Counted from the first letter of the stretch, positions 1 to 8,228 are shown. The stretch: 24,057 nucleotides of DNA from Deltaproteobacteria bacterium (GCA_013152215.1 JAADGT010000224.1:1-24057); one strand, 5' to 3'. Numbers and translations: made by a program. The notes: generated by a model not told the origin, from the sequence alone.

Positions 1-505
1 TGCCGTCGCCCACGTACAGGCAGGCCTCCGGCGCCACGCCCATCTCGGCCGCGGCGCGCAGGGCGCCGGCGGGGTGGGGTTTCCGGGGCAGGTCGGGCAT
101 CGCCCCGATCACCGTGGAAAACCGCCACCGCCCCAGCAGGGCCCGGACCATCTCCACCGCCGGCTCGTGGGGCTTGTTCGTGACGACCGAGAACGGAACG
201 CCCCGCGCCACGAGCCCGTCCAGGAGCTCCGGAACCCCCGGGTACGGCCGGGTGGTCTCCAGAGACCTCCGGGCGTACTCGGCCCGCAGGGCTGCGAGCA
301 CCCGGCTCACCTCGTCCTCCGACGATCCGGCCGGCACGATCCGGCGCACCAGCATCTCCATGCCGTCGCCCACGAACCGGCGATAGGCATCCTCCGGGTG
401 CACGGGGAGACCCCGGCGCCGCAGCACCGCGTTGGCGGCCCGGGCGATGTCGGCCAGGCTGTCCACCAGGGTGCCGTCCAGATCGAACACAACCGCTCGC
501 GTCAT
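1..505 (-). CDS. HAD-family phosphatase, phosphoglycolate phosphatase-like (partial, 3' end outside window)
   Basis: The minus-strand frame from the ATG at 505 stays open to the left edge, giving 168 complete codons. The N-terminus carries HAD motif I (VVFDLDGTLVDS, residues about 6-17, with both aspartates), a helical cap, then motif II in FSVVTNKP. The visible part ends in YVGDG, the start of the motif III/IV aspartate region (usually VGDS or GDT). Order and spacing match the Gph/PGP branch of the HAD superfamily, soluble enzymes that dephosphorylate 2-phosphoglycolate or similar small phosphates. Substrate cannot be set from sequence alone, since pyrophosphatase PpaX and beta-phosphoglucomutase-like enzymes share these motifs. 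The Shine-Dalgarno is weak (AAGG about 9 nt before ATG). About 50-60 C-terminal residues are missing. Confidence 0.85.
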   Translation of the reverse strand, partial: MTRAVVFDLDGTLVDSLADIARAANAVLRRRGLPVHPEDAYRRFVGDGMEMLVRRIVPAGSSEDEVSRVLAALRAEYARRSLETTRPYPGVPELLDGLVARGVPFSVVTNKPHEPAVEMVRALLGRWRFSTVIGAMPDLPRKPHPAGALRAAAEMGVAPEACLYVGDG

Positions 506-637
506 CCGATTGGCCTTCGGCCCGCTAGGCAGCCGCCCCTGCGAGGCCGTTCATACCAAATTGCGCTCAAGGGGATCGACCCCCCTGATCCGGCGGGGCA
601 AGGGGCCTGGTGGAGCGCCGGGCGTGGCTCCTACAGT

Positions 638-750
638 CGCTGCATCCGGCACTCAGCCGATGCCTGCCTCGCGACGATCCCGAAGATACCTTGTCAACGT
701 TCGCTGTCCCAACGTCCAAGGAGCACCAGGGCTGAGTGCCGGATGCAGCG
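638..750. repeat. Perfect 21-bp inverted repeat with 71-bp spacer
   Basis: Positions 638-658 (core TGCATCCGGCACTCAGCC) are the exact reverse complement of 730-750. Pairing stops at 637/751 and 659/729. A separate TGAGTC-N8-GACTCA hairpin follows directly at 751-770 and contains the related string CGGATGCCGG. No open reading frame with a ribosome-binding site lies between the arms. It could be a long RNA hairpin, a pair of REP-like palindromic units, or the remnant of a small element. Confidence 0.7.
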
Positions 751-1000
751 TGAGTCGGATGCCGGACTCACGCACGGCCGGAACCAGGCTCCTTGCCCCG
801 GCCCCCGGAGGGAGTTCCATTCGAACGCACCTTGGAATCAGCGAAGGAGGGGCCCCCAGCCCCACCCCCTGCGAAACCACGAGATTTCGGAAACGCGACA
901 CTAGGTTCTGGGCCGCCGGAAGCAGGCCCCATGCTCCTCGGCATCGCTCGTCACCCGTCACCTATCACGGCCCTTTCCCTTGTCCGGCTCCGAAAGAACC

Positions 1001-1030
1001 GGGGCGCCCGGAGTCGGATCCGGGCGCCCC
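1001..1030 (-). terminator. Probable glnA terminator hairpin
   Basis: An 11-bp perfect stem (GGGGCGCCCGG at 1001-1011 with its complement at 1020-1030) and an 8-nt loop lie 15 bp beyond the glnA stop. On the minus strand the stem is followed by GGTTCTTTCGG, a weak U tract, so termination may be partial or factor-assisted. Confidence 0.6.
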
Positions 1031-1045
1031 GGGCCACCGGCCCGC

Positions 1046-2374
1046 TCAGTAGATGCCCAGGTAGGTGTCGAGCTCCCAGTTCGTCACGGCCATGCGGAAC
1101 TCGTCCCACTCCTTGCGCTTGGCCTCCAGGTACTTCTCGAAGATGTGGTCGCCCAGCGTGGCCCGGCTCAACGGGTTCTTCTCGAACTCGTCCAGGGCCT
1201 CGGCGAGCGACCCCGGCAGGCTCGCGATGCCGGCCTCCACCTTCTCCTCGCCGGTCATGGCGAAGATGTTGGCGTCGGTGGACGCCGGGCACTCCAGCCG
1301 GCTGCGCACGCCGTCGAGCCCGGCGTTGAGCATCATGGCGAAGGCCAGGTACGGGTTGCAGGTCGGGTCCGGGCAGCGGACCTCCACCCGCGTGGACATG
1401 CCCCGGGCGGCCGGGATCCGCACCAGGGCGCTGCGGTTCGAGGCCGACCACGCCACGTACACCGGCGCCTCGTACCCCGGCACCAGCCGCTTGTAGGAGT
1501 TCACCAGGGGGTTCGTGACCGCTACGAAGCTCCGGGCGTTCTTGAGGATGCCGGCGATGTACTGCCGGGCCGTGTCCGACAACTGCAGGGGGGCCTCCGG
1601 ATCGAAGAACGCGTTGGAGCCGTCGAGCCGGAACAGGGACTGGTTGGTGTGCATGCCCGAACCGTTGATCCCGAACACCGGCTTGGGCATGAAGGTGGCG
1701 TGGAGCCCGTACTTGCGGGCGATGGTCTTCACCACCCACTTGAAGGTGACCACGTTGTCGGCGCACGACAGGGCGTCGGCGTACTTGAAGTTGATCTCGT
1801 GCTGGCCCTCGGCCACCTCGTGGTGGCTCGCCTCGATCTCGAACCCCATCTGCTCCAGGGTCTCGATGATCTCCCGGCGGCACGCGATGCCGTAGTCCTC
1901 GGGGTCCACGCTGAAGTAGCCGGCCTTGTCGTGGGTGATGGTGGTGGGCTCGTCGTCCTCCAGACTGAACAGGAAGAACTCGCACTCCGGGCCCACGTTC
2001 ATGGTGAACCCGTCCCTCTTGGCCTCGTCGAGCACCCGCCGCAGATTGCCCCGCGGGCAGCCCTCGAACGGGGTCTCGCCGTCGGCCTTGTACACGTCGC
2101 AGATGATGCGGGCCGCGCCCCGCCCGTCCTTCTTCCGCCACGGCAGCACCCGGAACGTGGAGAAGTCGGGCTTCAGGTACATGTCGGACTCGTTGATCCG
2201 CACGAACCCGTCGATGGACGACCCGTCGAACATCATCTTGCCGTCGAGGGCCTTCTCGATCTGGCTCCGGGGGATGGCCACGTTCTTCATGAACCCGAAG
2301 ATGTCCACGAACTGCAGCCGGAAGAAGTGGATGTTCTCGCGCTCGACGATCTCCAGGATCTCTTTCTTGGTCAC
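1046..2374 (-). CDS. glnA: Glutamine synthetase type I, alpha subgroup
   Basis: The 442-residue protein ligates ammonia to glutamate with ATP; the family acts as a cytosolic dodecamer. The N-terminal beta-grasp domain contains MFDGSSIDGFVRI (48-60) with D50 of the neighbouring active site. Metal-binding E130 and E132 lie in GPECEFFLF, NGSGMH is at 237-242, and the flap NSYKRLVPGYEAP carries catalytic E302. The protein is short and lacks the NLYxLPPE adenylylation segment of the enterobacterial beta type. It matches the Bacillus/Thermotoga alpha type throughout, including R59, the counterpart of the B. subtilis feedback-inhibition arginine R62. Control by direct feedback rather than adenylylation is therefore likely. 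The GTG start is supported by AGGAG 9 nt upstream. It is monocistronic, divergent from the PHP gene. Confidence 0.97.
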   Translation of the reverse strand: MTKKEILEIVERENIHFFRLQFVDIFGFMKNVAIPRSQIEKALDGKMMFDGSSIDGFVRINESDMYLKPDFSTFRVLPWRKKDGRGAARIICDVYKADGETPFEGCPRGNLRRVLDEAKRDGFTMNVGPECEFFLFSLEDDEPTTITHDKAGYFSVDPEDYGIACRREIIETLEQMGFEIEASHHEVAEGQHEINFKYADALSCADNVVTFKWVVKTIARKYGLHATFMPKPVFGINGSGMHTNQSLFRLDGSNAFFDPEAPLQLSDTARQYIAGILKNARSFVAVTNPLVNSYKRLVPGYEAPVYVAWSASNRSALVRIPAARGMSTRVEVRCPDPTCNPYLAFAMMLNAGLDGVRSRLECPASTDANIFAMTGEEKVEAGIASLPGSLAEALDEFEKNPLSRATLGDHIFEKYLEAKRKEWDEFRMAVTNWELDTYLGIY

Positions 2375-2420
2375 GACGGTCTTCTCCTATGCGAGGGGGC
2401 AACAGAAACAACGGCGCTGG

Positions 2421-2449
2421 AGCATACCCCGCTGGACTGCCCGTCTCAA
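2421..2449 (-). promoter_or_regulatory. Sigma70-type promoter of glnA
   Basis: On the minus strand TTGAGA (2444-2449) and TATGCT (2421-2426) are separated by exactly 17 bp. They lie about 47 bp upstream of the glnA GTG, placing transcription start near 2414. No sigma54 -24/-12 element was found here. Confidence 0.6.
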
Positions 2450-2704
2450 CCCTTGCCGGCGGGAATCGCGATTTCCATCCTTCTTTCGCTCCTCCCGGGG
2501 CCGGGGGGGGATCCGGCCCGCCGTGGGCCTCCGGTAGCCCGCCGCAGCGCCAGGGGCCCCAGGGGCCTCCCGATCTTCACGCCTTCTTCAAAGTTCGTTC
2601 ACGCCTCCTTCAGAGCCCGTCCCTTACCCTTCCCGGCGGGCCTTCCCCGCAGCAACCCCAGCCCACCGCCCTCCCCTGCGTGGGCCCAGACCAGGGGCAG
2701 TGCC

Positions 2705-4249
2705 ATGGTCTCGATCACCGTGTCCACCCGCCCGGCGCGCCGGCGATGGGTGTGGATCGGCCTGGGCGTCCTGACGATCGTTTCGTTTCTCCCGGCCGCC
2801 CCCCAGGGCCCCTTCGACGCCCGCGATGGGGCCAGGATTCCAGGGGTTCACCTGGAGATGCCGCTGACCGCCGTGCTGCTGGAGCCCCTGGCCGCGCCGG
2901 TCCACGTGTTGGCGGGAGCGCCCGACTTCCGCCGCGCCGGAATCGCAACCCTCGTGTGGGTGGGCCTGGGGGCGGCCGGGGTTAGCCTGGCCCGGGACCG
3001 CCGTCGCAACAGGTGGAAGCCTCGCGGACTCCTCCGGGCAGCCGAAGGCGGCCTTGGCGCCGTGGGTTTCCTGGTGGCCTGGCTGGGCTTCGGCGTGATC
3101 GTGCGCCTTCCCGGCTGGCGCCTCGTGTGCGACGATCCCACCTGGGCGGTCGCGGACCTCCAGACCCACACCTACGGCTCCCGCGACGGGCTCGTCTCAG
3201 CGCCTGCCAACCTCGCCACCCACGCCGGCCACGGGTACGACGTGGTCGCCGTGACCGAGCATAAACACCCCGACGGAGCCTTCGCGGCGCTCCGCGCGAG
3301 CCGCTCGAGGGCCGGATCCGCGCCGGACGTGATCCCCGGGGTGGAGGTACGAAGCCCGCTCGGCCCGTACCTTCTGGGGATCGGGCTTCGGCCCGGCGTC
3401 GGGCTGCCCAAACGCAACGGCCGCCGCGATCCGACGTTCGAGCGCCGCTTCCTCTCTGCAGTGCACCAGAACCACCGGGGGGCCGTGATCGCCCTCTCGT
3501 ACCGGCTGTCGCCGGCCGACGTCGATCGCCTAGCGGCCCTGGGAGTCGACGCCTTCGAGATCGTGAACCTGGGGCACCCGGCCCTGGGACCCGAGGTGCG
3601 CGACGCCCTTCTGCGGGTGGCCGGAACCCAGGGGATCCCGCTGGTGGCCTCGTCCGACTGGCACGGGTGGGGCGGCGTCTTTCGGACCTGGACCCTGGTC
3701 CGATGCCCCGGGGGTCCCCCGCCGGAGAAGAGGAGCGAGGCCGAAAGAGCCCTCGACCTGCTTCGCCACCACCAACGAGATGCGTTCGTTCCTGCCGTGG
3801 CCGGAGTCCTTGGACGCCCGGGATGGGCCCGCGTCGTGACCGCACCGTTCTTTGAGACGGTGCGCTACCTCCTGGAGCTCTCCCCCGTCCGGGTGCTCGC
3901 CTGGTGGGCCTGGGGAGGAGCCCTCTCCTCTCTGTTGACCTTTCTGGCACGAAGGAGGGCCCGGCCGGGTCGCTGTCTGCTCGGGCTCGCGCTGTGGGTC
4001 TTTGCCATCGGCCTCGGCTACCGAGGTGTCCAGTGGGTCGCCGAGGCGGGCGCCTCGCCCTTCTCCACCAAGGTGGGGCTGGAGATGATCGGACTGGCCT
4101 TGGCGTGCGCAGCGGCAGGGGCCGCCTCGACCCGCGGGGGGCTGCGAGCTCCCCGTAAGACCCGCGAGACGTTCCCCGCGGCCCGGGCCGGCCGCCCAGC
4201 CCCCGACCTTCTGGCCCCCGTCGCGGAGGACGCAAGGGCCTCCGGGTGA
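2705..4249 (+). CDS. Membrane-embedded PHP-domain phosphoesterase-like protein
   Basis: The predicted protein has 514 residues. Hydrophobic segments at about 15-33, 80-96 and 116-134 precede a PHP domain (about 149-330), and two more follow (about 395-414 and 422-440), with a possible third at 457-475. The PHP signature includes DLQTHTYGSRDG (151-162), TEHKH (184-188), PGVEV (211-215) and SSDWH (316-320). PHP domains are metal-dependent phosphoesterases or nucleases. The first histidine of the usual HxH pair is Q153 here, so metal binding may differ or be weakened. The ATG at 2705 was chosen because the PHP fold and first membrane segment begin after it; the frame is open far upstream over glnA antisense, which is not meaningful. 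The Shine-Dalgarno is poor. It stands alone, divergent from glnA and convergent with the kinase gene. Substrate unknown. Confidence 0.8.
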   Translation: MVSITVSTRPARRRWVWIGLGVLTIVSFLPAAPQGPFDARDGARIPGVHLEMPLTAVLLEPLAAPVHVLAGAPDFRRAGIATLVWVGLGAAGVSLARDRRRNRWKPRGLLRAAEGGLGAVGFLVAWLGFGVIVRLPGWRLVCDDPTWAVADLQTHTYGSRDGLVSAPANLATHAGHGYDVVAVTEHKHPDGAFAALRASRSRAGSAPDVIPGVEVRSPLGPYLLGIGLRPGVGLPKRNGRRDPTFERRFLSAVHQNHRGAVIALSYRLSPADVDRLAALGVDAFEIVNLGHPALGPEVRDALLRVAGTQGIPLVASSDWHGWGGVFRTWTLVRCPGGPPPEKRSEAERALDLLRHHQRDAFVPAVAGVLGRPGWARVVTAPFFETVRYLLELSPVRVLAWWAWGGALSSLLTFLARRRARPGRCLLGLALWVFAIGLGYRGVQWVAEAGASPFSTKVGLEMIGLALACAAAGAASTRGGLRAPRKTRETFPAARAGRPAPDLLAPVAEDARASG

Positions 4250-4479
4250 CCGTGCACGCCGGGCCTGGCCCCTTCACTGCCTGCGCGGTGCTGCCCCTGT
4301 CCAGACCCGCGGCATGACGGCCACGCGACCCTACGAAAGCGGGGGATGACCTGCGAACACAAGGACCCGAAGGGGGGTACGAATTCGGCAAGGGGCCTGG
4401 AGGCCGGGGCAGGATCACATCCTGAGCCCTCAGGGGCAACCCCACGGCCGCTTTGCAAGAGCGGGCAGGGTCGGGCCTT

Positions 4480-5913
4480 TCAATTCGCCGGGAATTCGAG
4501 GCGAAAGATGGATCCCCGGCCCATCTCGCTCTCCACCCGGATCTCGGCCCCATGGAGCCGGGCTATCTCCTGGGCGATGGCAAGCCCCAGACCCGAGCCC
4601 CCGTCCCTCCGGGAGCGGCCCGGCTCCACCCGTTGGAAGCGCTCGAAGATGCAAGTCAGGTGCTCTGGCGGAATGCCCGGCCCCGTGTCGGTCACCTCGA
4701 CGACCGGGGAGGGATCCCTTCGCACCGTCACCTCCACCCGGCCCCCCGAGGGAGTGTACCTCACGGCGTTTTCCACCAGGTTCGACACAGCCTCCTCGAG
4801 GAGTCCGGGGTCCCCCCGGACCTGGACCGGGCCCGCCTGCCGTACCTCCAGGGCCACGTCCTTCGCCTCCGCGGCAGGGCGGTGAAGAGCCGCGGCCTCG
4901 GCGGCCACGAACGCCAGATCCACCTCCTCCCGGTCCAGCGGCCCCACCCCGTTTTCGAGGCGGGACAAGCGAAGCAGTTCCTCTACCATCGCAGCGAGCT
5001 TCCGCACCCGACACACGACCCGTTCCAGGGCGGCCCGGAGCTCCTGGGCCGGCCGGGGCCGCCGCAACGCCACCTCGCACTCGGTCTGCACCGCGGCGAG
5101 GGGAGATCGCAACTCGTGGGCGGCGTCCGCGGAGAATCGTTTCTGCCGCTCGTAAGCCGCCGCCAGCCGCTCGAGGGCTCGGTTCAAGGCCCGGACGAGC
5201 CCCCGGATCTCCTCGGCCACCTCCGCCTCGGGAAGGCGCGCCGAGGGATCGTCGGGCCCGATCTCGTCCGCCCGTCTGGACAGGGCCGCCAGGGGCCGTA
5301 GCGTCCGGGAAACGATCCAAGCCGGTAGAAGCACCAGCGCCACAAAGAGCCCACCAAACCCCACCGCCAGGCGCCTGCGAAGCCGAGAAAGGGCTTCCTC
5401 CACGGGTTTCGTGGCACGGCCCACCACCACCCACAACGTCCGGGGGACCGGTTCGGGAAGCACCTCACCCGGATGCGCCTCCCTCCACTTTTCCACGTCC
5501 TCCGGATCCCGTTCTGGCTCCCGGAGCACCGGCAGGAACGCCGTGCGAAACCCCGCCGGTCCCGTGAGCACCCGCGCCCCGAGTCGCCCCCGGCCGGCGG
5601 CGGGAAGCGTCACCCCTGGGGCTCGCGGGGATTGGGCCACCACCTGGCCTCCTCCCCCTAAGACCACGTAAAAGAAACCCGGATCCGGCACGGAGAGCTC
5701 CGGAACGATCAGATCCTCGGGGTCGAAGGCCGGGGTCCCATCGACCTCGACCTCGACCCCGGCTGCCAGGGCCCGAGCCGAGGCCAGCACCCCCCGGTCA
5801 AACGAAGCCAGGAGATCCCGCCGGGTGGACTCGTGGATTCCGGCCGCGGTCACGAAGAGGGCCAGCGCCGTCAACGGAAGGAGGGGGGTGAGGAGGCGTG
5901 CCCGAATCGAGGT
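4480..5913 (-). CDS. Two-component sensor histidine kinase
   Basis: A 478-residue membrane kinase. An N-terminal membrane segment (about 8-27), a periplasmic sensor region of about 135 residues and a second membrane segment (about 184-203) are followed by a HAMP linker (about 204-256). The H-box is FSADAAHELRSPLAAVQ with phospho-accepting H267. The ATPase domain shows the N box NLVENAVRYTP (379-389), the G1 box DTGPGI (410-415), the F box FERFQRV (424-430) and the G2 box GGSGLGLAI (439-447). The coding sequence formally begins at the ATG at 5916, overlapping the regulator stop by 4 bp (ATGA), a sign of translational coupling. It phosphorylates the OmpR-type regulator encoded just upstream. 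The sensed signal is unknown; the QseC/PmrB-like layout does not decide it. Confidence 0.93.
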   Translation of the reverse strand, partial: TSIRARLLTPLLPLTALALFVTAAGIHESTRRDLLASFDRGVLASARALAAGVEVEVDGTPAFDPEDLIVPELSVPDPGFFYVVLGGGGQVVAQSPRAPGVTLPAAGRGRLGARVLTGPAGFRTAFLPVLREPERDPEDVEKWREAHPGEVLPEPVPRTLWVVVGRATKPVEEALSRLRRRLAVGFGGLFVALVLLPAWIVSRTLRPLAALSRRADEIGPDDPSARLPEAEVAEEIRGLVRALNRALERLAAAYERQKRFSADAAHELRSPLAAVQTECEVALRRPRPAQELRAALERVVCRVRKLAAMVEELLRLSRLENGVGPLDREEVDLAFVAAEAAALHRPAAEAKDVALEVRQAGPVQVRGDPGLLEEAVSNLVENAVRYTPSGGRVEVTVRRDPSPVVEVTDTGPGIPPEHLTCIFERFQRVEPGRSRRDGGSGLGLAIAQEIARLHGAEIRVESEMGRGSIFRLEFPAN

Positions 5914-6590
5914 CATCCCGGCGTCTCGGGGATGCGGAACCCCACGCCCCGGACCGTCTCGATGACCCGTTGGCCTCCCACCGTCCGCAGCTTTCGCCGC
6001 AGGTTGGCCACGTGGGCGTCGATCACGTTGGATTCGGCGTCAAAGGCGTGATCGTACACCTGAAGGCTGAGCCGGACCCGAGACAGGGCCTTCCCCTTGT
6101 GCAGGAGGAGGGCTTCGAGGATCTGAAACTCCTTCGGTGTGAGGGCGAGCTCCTCCTCCCCCCAGAAGGCCCGGTGGGCCTCCACGTCCAGGCGGAGGTC
6201 CCCCCACCTCAACACATCCTGGGCGGCGCCGTGGCTCCTCCGCAGCACGGCGCGGACCCGGGCCAGCAGCTCCTCGAATCGAAACGGTTTGGGCAGATAA
6301 TCGTCCCCGCCGAGGCGGAGCCCCCGGATCCGGTCCTCTACCTCGCCTCGGGCGGTGAGGAACACCACCGGGATCCGGTTTCCTTCCCGCCGTAGGATCT
6401 CCAGCACCCGGAACCCGTCCATACCGGGAAGCATCAGATCGAGCACCACCAGATCGTGCTCGCCCATCCGGGCCAGGCAGAGCCCGTCCTCCCCATCGAA
6501 AGCCTGGTCCACGGCAAATCCCTCCTCGCGAAACCCGCGGGTGAGGGCGTTGGACAGGTCCACGTCGTCTTCCACGATGAGTAGCCGCAC
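5913..6590 (-). CDS. OmpR/PhoB-family response regulator
   Basis: A receiver domain (1-115) has acidic pocket E7-D8-D9, phospho-acceptor D51 in VVLDLMLPGMDG, T79 and K101 in LPKPF. A C-terminal winged helix (about 130-220) contains LTPKEFQILEALL and ends with VIETVRGVGFRI, typical of the OmpR/PhoB family. I chose the GTG at 6590: GGAGG lies 6 nt before it and it yields MRLLIVEDD, the usual family N-terminus. The ATG two codons earlier (6596) directly abuts GGAGG with no spacing. It lies 97 bp downstream of the lipoprotein gene and upstream of its kinase on the same strand. Four 11-bp-phased TGAA repeats upstream of the lipoprotein gene are a plausible binding site for this protein (inference). 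Confidence 0.94.
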   Translation of the reverse strand: MRLLIVEDDVDLSNALTRGFREEGFAVDQAFDGEDGLCLARMGEHDLVVLDLMLPGMDGFRVLEILRREGNRIPVVFLTARGEVEDRIRGLRLGGDDYLPKPFRFEELLARVRAVLRRSHGAAQDVLRWGDLRLDVEAHRAFWGEEELALTPKEFQILEALLLHKGKALSRVRLSLQVYDHAFDAESNVIDAHVANLRRKLRTVGGQRVIETVRGVGFRIPETPG

Positions 6591-6638
6591 CGCCATCCTC
6601 CCCAGGCGCCGTCTCCCCCCGATCGCGACACAGGGGAA

Positions 6639-6663
6639 CCTTCCTCCGGACTCCGGGGGAAGG
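6639..6663 (-). other. Hairpin between lipoprotein and response-regulator genes
   Basis: CCTTCC-T-CCGG (6639-6649) pairs with CCGG-G-GGAAGG (6653-6663) around a 3-nt loop; one position is T.G on the plus strand and a C/A mismatch on the minus strand. No U tract follows on the minus strand, so it may attenuate or stabilise rather than terminate between the two genes. Confidence 0.4.
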
Positions 6664-6693
6664 CTCCCATAGGATCAGCGCCTGCCGCAACGG

Positions 6694-8106
6694 TCAGAGC
6701 AGCGTCGACCCCGCCAACTCCACGGTCTCTTCGTCCGTGATCACCTCCTCCTTCACCATGCCCACGTCGGGGCAGTAGTACTTGTACTCCAAGACGTCGG
6801 GCTCCAGGGGGTTCCAGTCCAGGGTCTGGACGCACTCCGTGTACTCGGCGTCCTCCAGCTCCACGCCTATCCCGGTCGCCACCACATAGGCCATGTCCTC
6901 GGCTTCGTCCTCGTAGAACTCCTGGTAGTACGACATGCCGGCTGCAGGGGACGCGGGCATCAGGTACCCCGGCATCGCCCCGTTTACACCGGCCTCCCAC
7001 GCCCCTTCGCTGTCCGTGGCCAGCAGGTTCCCCTCGTCGTCGTACTCGTAGTTCACCACCTGTTCGCCCATGTACCACACGTTCCCTGCGTCGTCCTGGG
7101 CATACCAGTCGTGGGTGTCCTCAATCAGGAGGTCCTCTCCGCCCAGGGGTGGCCCGTCACCCAGGTACACCCGGTCTCGCACTACCCGGCACTCGATCCC
7201 GTTTACGACGCGCGTTTCGTCCAGCACCTCCACCACCGTGGTCTCCACCCCGTCCTCGGTCTCGGCGGTATAGGTCCACGTGGCTCCCGGCTCCAGGGGG
7301 AAGTACGGATGATCCACGGTGCTCGGATCCGTGAAGACCGCCGCGGAAAAATCAGGCACCCCCTCCGCGCCCTGCTGAAACACGGCTCGGAGCTCCACGA
7401 GATCCTCGAGCTCCTCCTTCACCACACCCACGTCAGGGCAGTAGTATTTGTAGGCGTCCGAGTTCTCCTCGAGTGGATTCCACTCCAACGTTCGAACGCA
7501 GCCTTCGTAGACGGTGCCGTTCTCGAGCTCCACCGCTACATTCACGGCCTCCACCCTCGCCATGTCCTCCGCCTTCCCCTCCAGGAACTCCTGGCGGTAG
7601 GAGTCGCCGACCACGGGCTGCGCTTTGAACAGGATACCCGGTTCGGCCCCGCCCACTCCGGCCTCCCAGGCCCCCTCGTCATCCGTGCCGACCAAGCCCC
7701 CCTCGTCGTCGTACTCGTAGTTCGTCACCTCCTCCCCCAGGTACCAGATGTTCCCGTCGGAGTCTTGGGCGTACCAGTCGCGGGTGTCCTCCATCAAGAG
7801 CCCATCCAGGAACACCCGGTCGTGCACCACGCGGGAGGTGACCCCGGCCACCGTTCGCGTCTCGTCGAGCACCTCGACCACGTCCGTCTCGGTGCCGTCC
7901 TCGGTCTCCACCGTGTAGATCCACGTCCTTCCGGGCCCTAGCGGGAAGTACGGGTTGGTGACCTGGGCCGAATCGGCCCCGAACCGGGCTGCGCTGAACG
8001 CGGGTTCGGCGGGATCCGACGGTCCTCCGTTCGAGGACCTGCTCCCACAGCCCATCACTGCCAGCGCGGAAAGAAGCGCGAGCCCCATGCCGGCGTAGCT
8101 TCTCAC
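6694..8106 (-). CDS. Lipoprotein with two tandem copies of an uncharacterised domain
   Basis: 470 residues from the GTG at 8106, which follows AAAGGAGGTGGACC (GGAGG, 6-nt spacing). The frame continues 41 codons further upstream, but that part has no such signal. A signal peptide ends in VMGC with lipidation at C20, so the protein should be exported and membrane anchored. Residues about 37-245 and 253-470 are two copies of one domain. Each has NPYFPL/HPYFPL, WxYTxETEDG, VVEVLDETR, a DWYAQD-GN-WYxGE block, EGAWEAGV, a YxQEFxE block, WNPLE and YKYYCPDVG. Each copy holds a C-x19-C pair (C203/C223 and C425/C445) that could form a disulfide. The composition is strongly acidic. I recognise the pattern as recurrent in hypothetical bacterial proteins but know no function. 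Linkage to a two-component system suggests it is a target or accessory sensor of that system. Confidence 0.85.
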   Translation of the reverse strand: MRSYAGMGLALLSALAVMGCGSRSSNGGPSDPAEPAFSAARFGADSAQVTNPYFPLGPGRTWIYTVETEDGTETDVVEVLDETRTVAGVTSRVVHDRVFLDGLLMEDTRDWYAQDSDGNIWYLGEEVTNYEYDDEGGLVGTDDEGAWEAGVGGAEPGILFKAQPVVGDSYRQEFLEGKAEDMARVEAVNVAVELENGTVYEGCVRTLEWNPLEENSDAYKYYCPDVGVVKEELEDLVELRAVFQQGAEGVPDFSAAVFTDPSTVDHPYFPLEPGATWTYTAETEDGVETTVVEVLDETRVVNGIECRVVRDRVYLGDGPPLGGEDLLIEDTHDWYAQDDAGNVWYMGEQVVNYEYDDEGNLLATDSEGAWEAGVNGAMPGYLMPASPAAGMSYYQEFYEDEAEDMAYVVATGIGVELEDAEYTECVQTLDWNPLEPDVLEYKYYCPDVGMVKEEVITDEETVELAGSTLL

Positions 8107-8228
8107 GGTCCACCTCCTTTCCCAAGGGAAGAACGAGACGAGGGCGCCGGCCTCGGGGGCCAGGAGGCACCCCCCGGAGGCCCGGCGGCAGGGGCCCTGA
8201 CGGGGGCCTCCTGCTTCTCTGCCTGCCA

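Larger units (their letters stand above)
506..1045. other. Gene-poor spacer between glnA and the HAD gene
   Basis: About 540 bp with no convincing gene. Open frames on both strands here are arginine/proline-rich, lack a good ribosome-binding site and resemble no family I know. The stretch holds the glnA terminator (about 1001-1030), a long perfect inverted repeat (638-658 with 730-750), a small TGAGTC/GACTCA hairpin (751-770) and a 20-bp block (915-934) that recurs in the spacer after citrate synthase. It looks like non-coding DNA with dispersed palindromic repeats. The promoter of the HAD gene must also lie here, but I see no clear -35/-10 pair. Confidence 0.55.

Noticed and set aside
432..1052. 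Overlapping open frames in the glnA/HAD spacer (74-904, 432-1052, 793-1329 on plus; 653-961 on minus).
   Set aside because: They are low-complexity Arg/Pro/Ala-rich translations, overlap the HAD gene or the inverted repeat, and lack convincing start signals.
2390..2704. Sigma54 (-24/-12) promoter for glnA.
   Set aside because: No GG-N10-GC pair in the correct context was found upstream of the gene; a sigma70-like pair with 17-bp spacing fits better.
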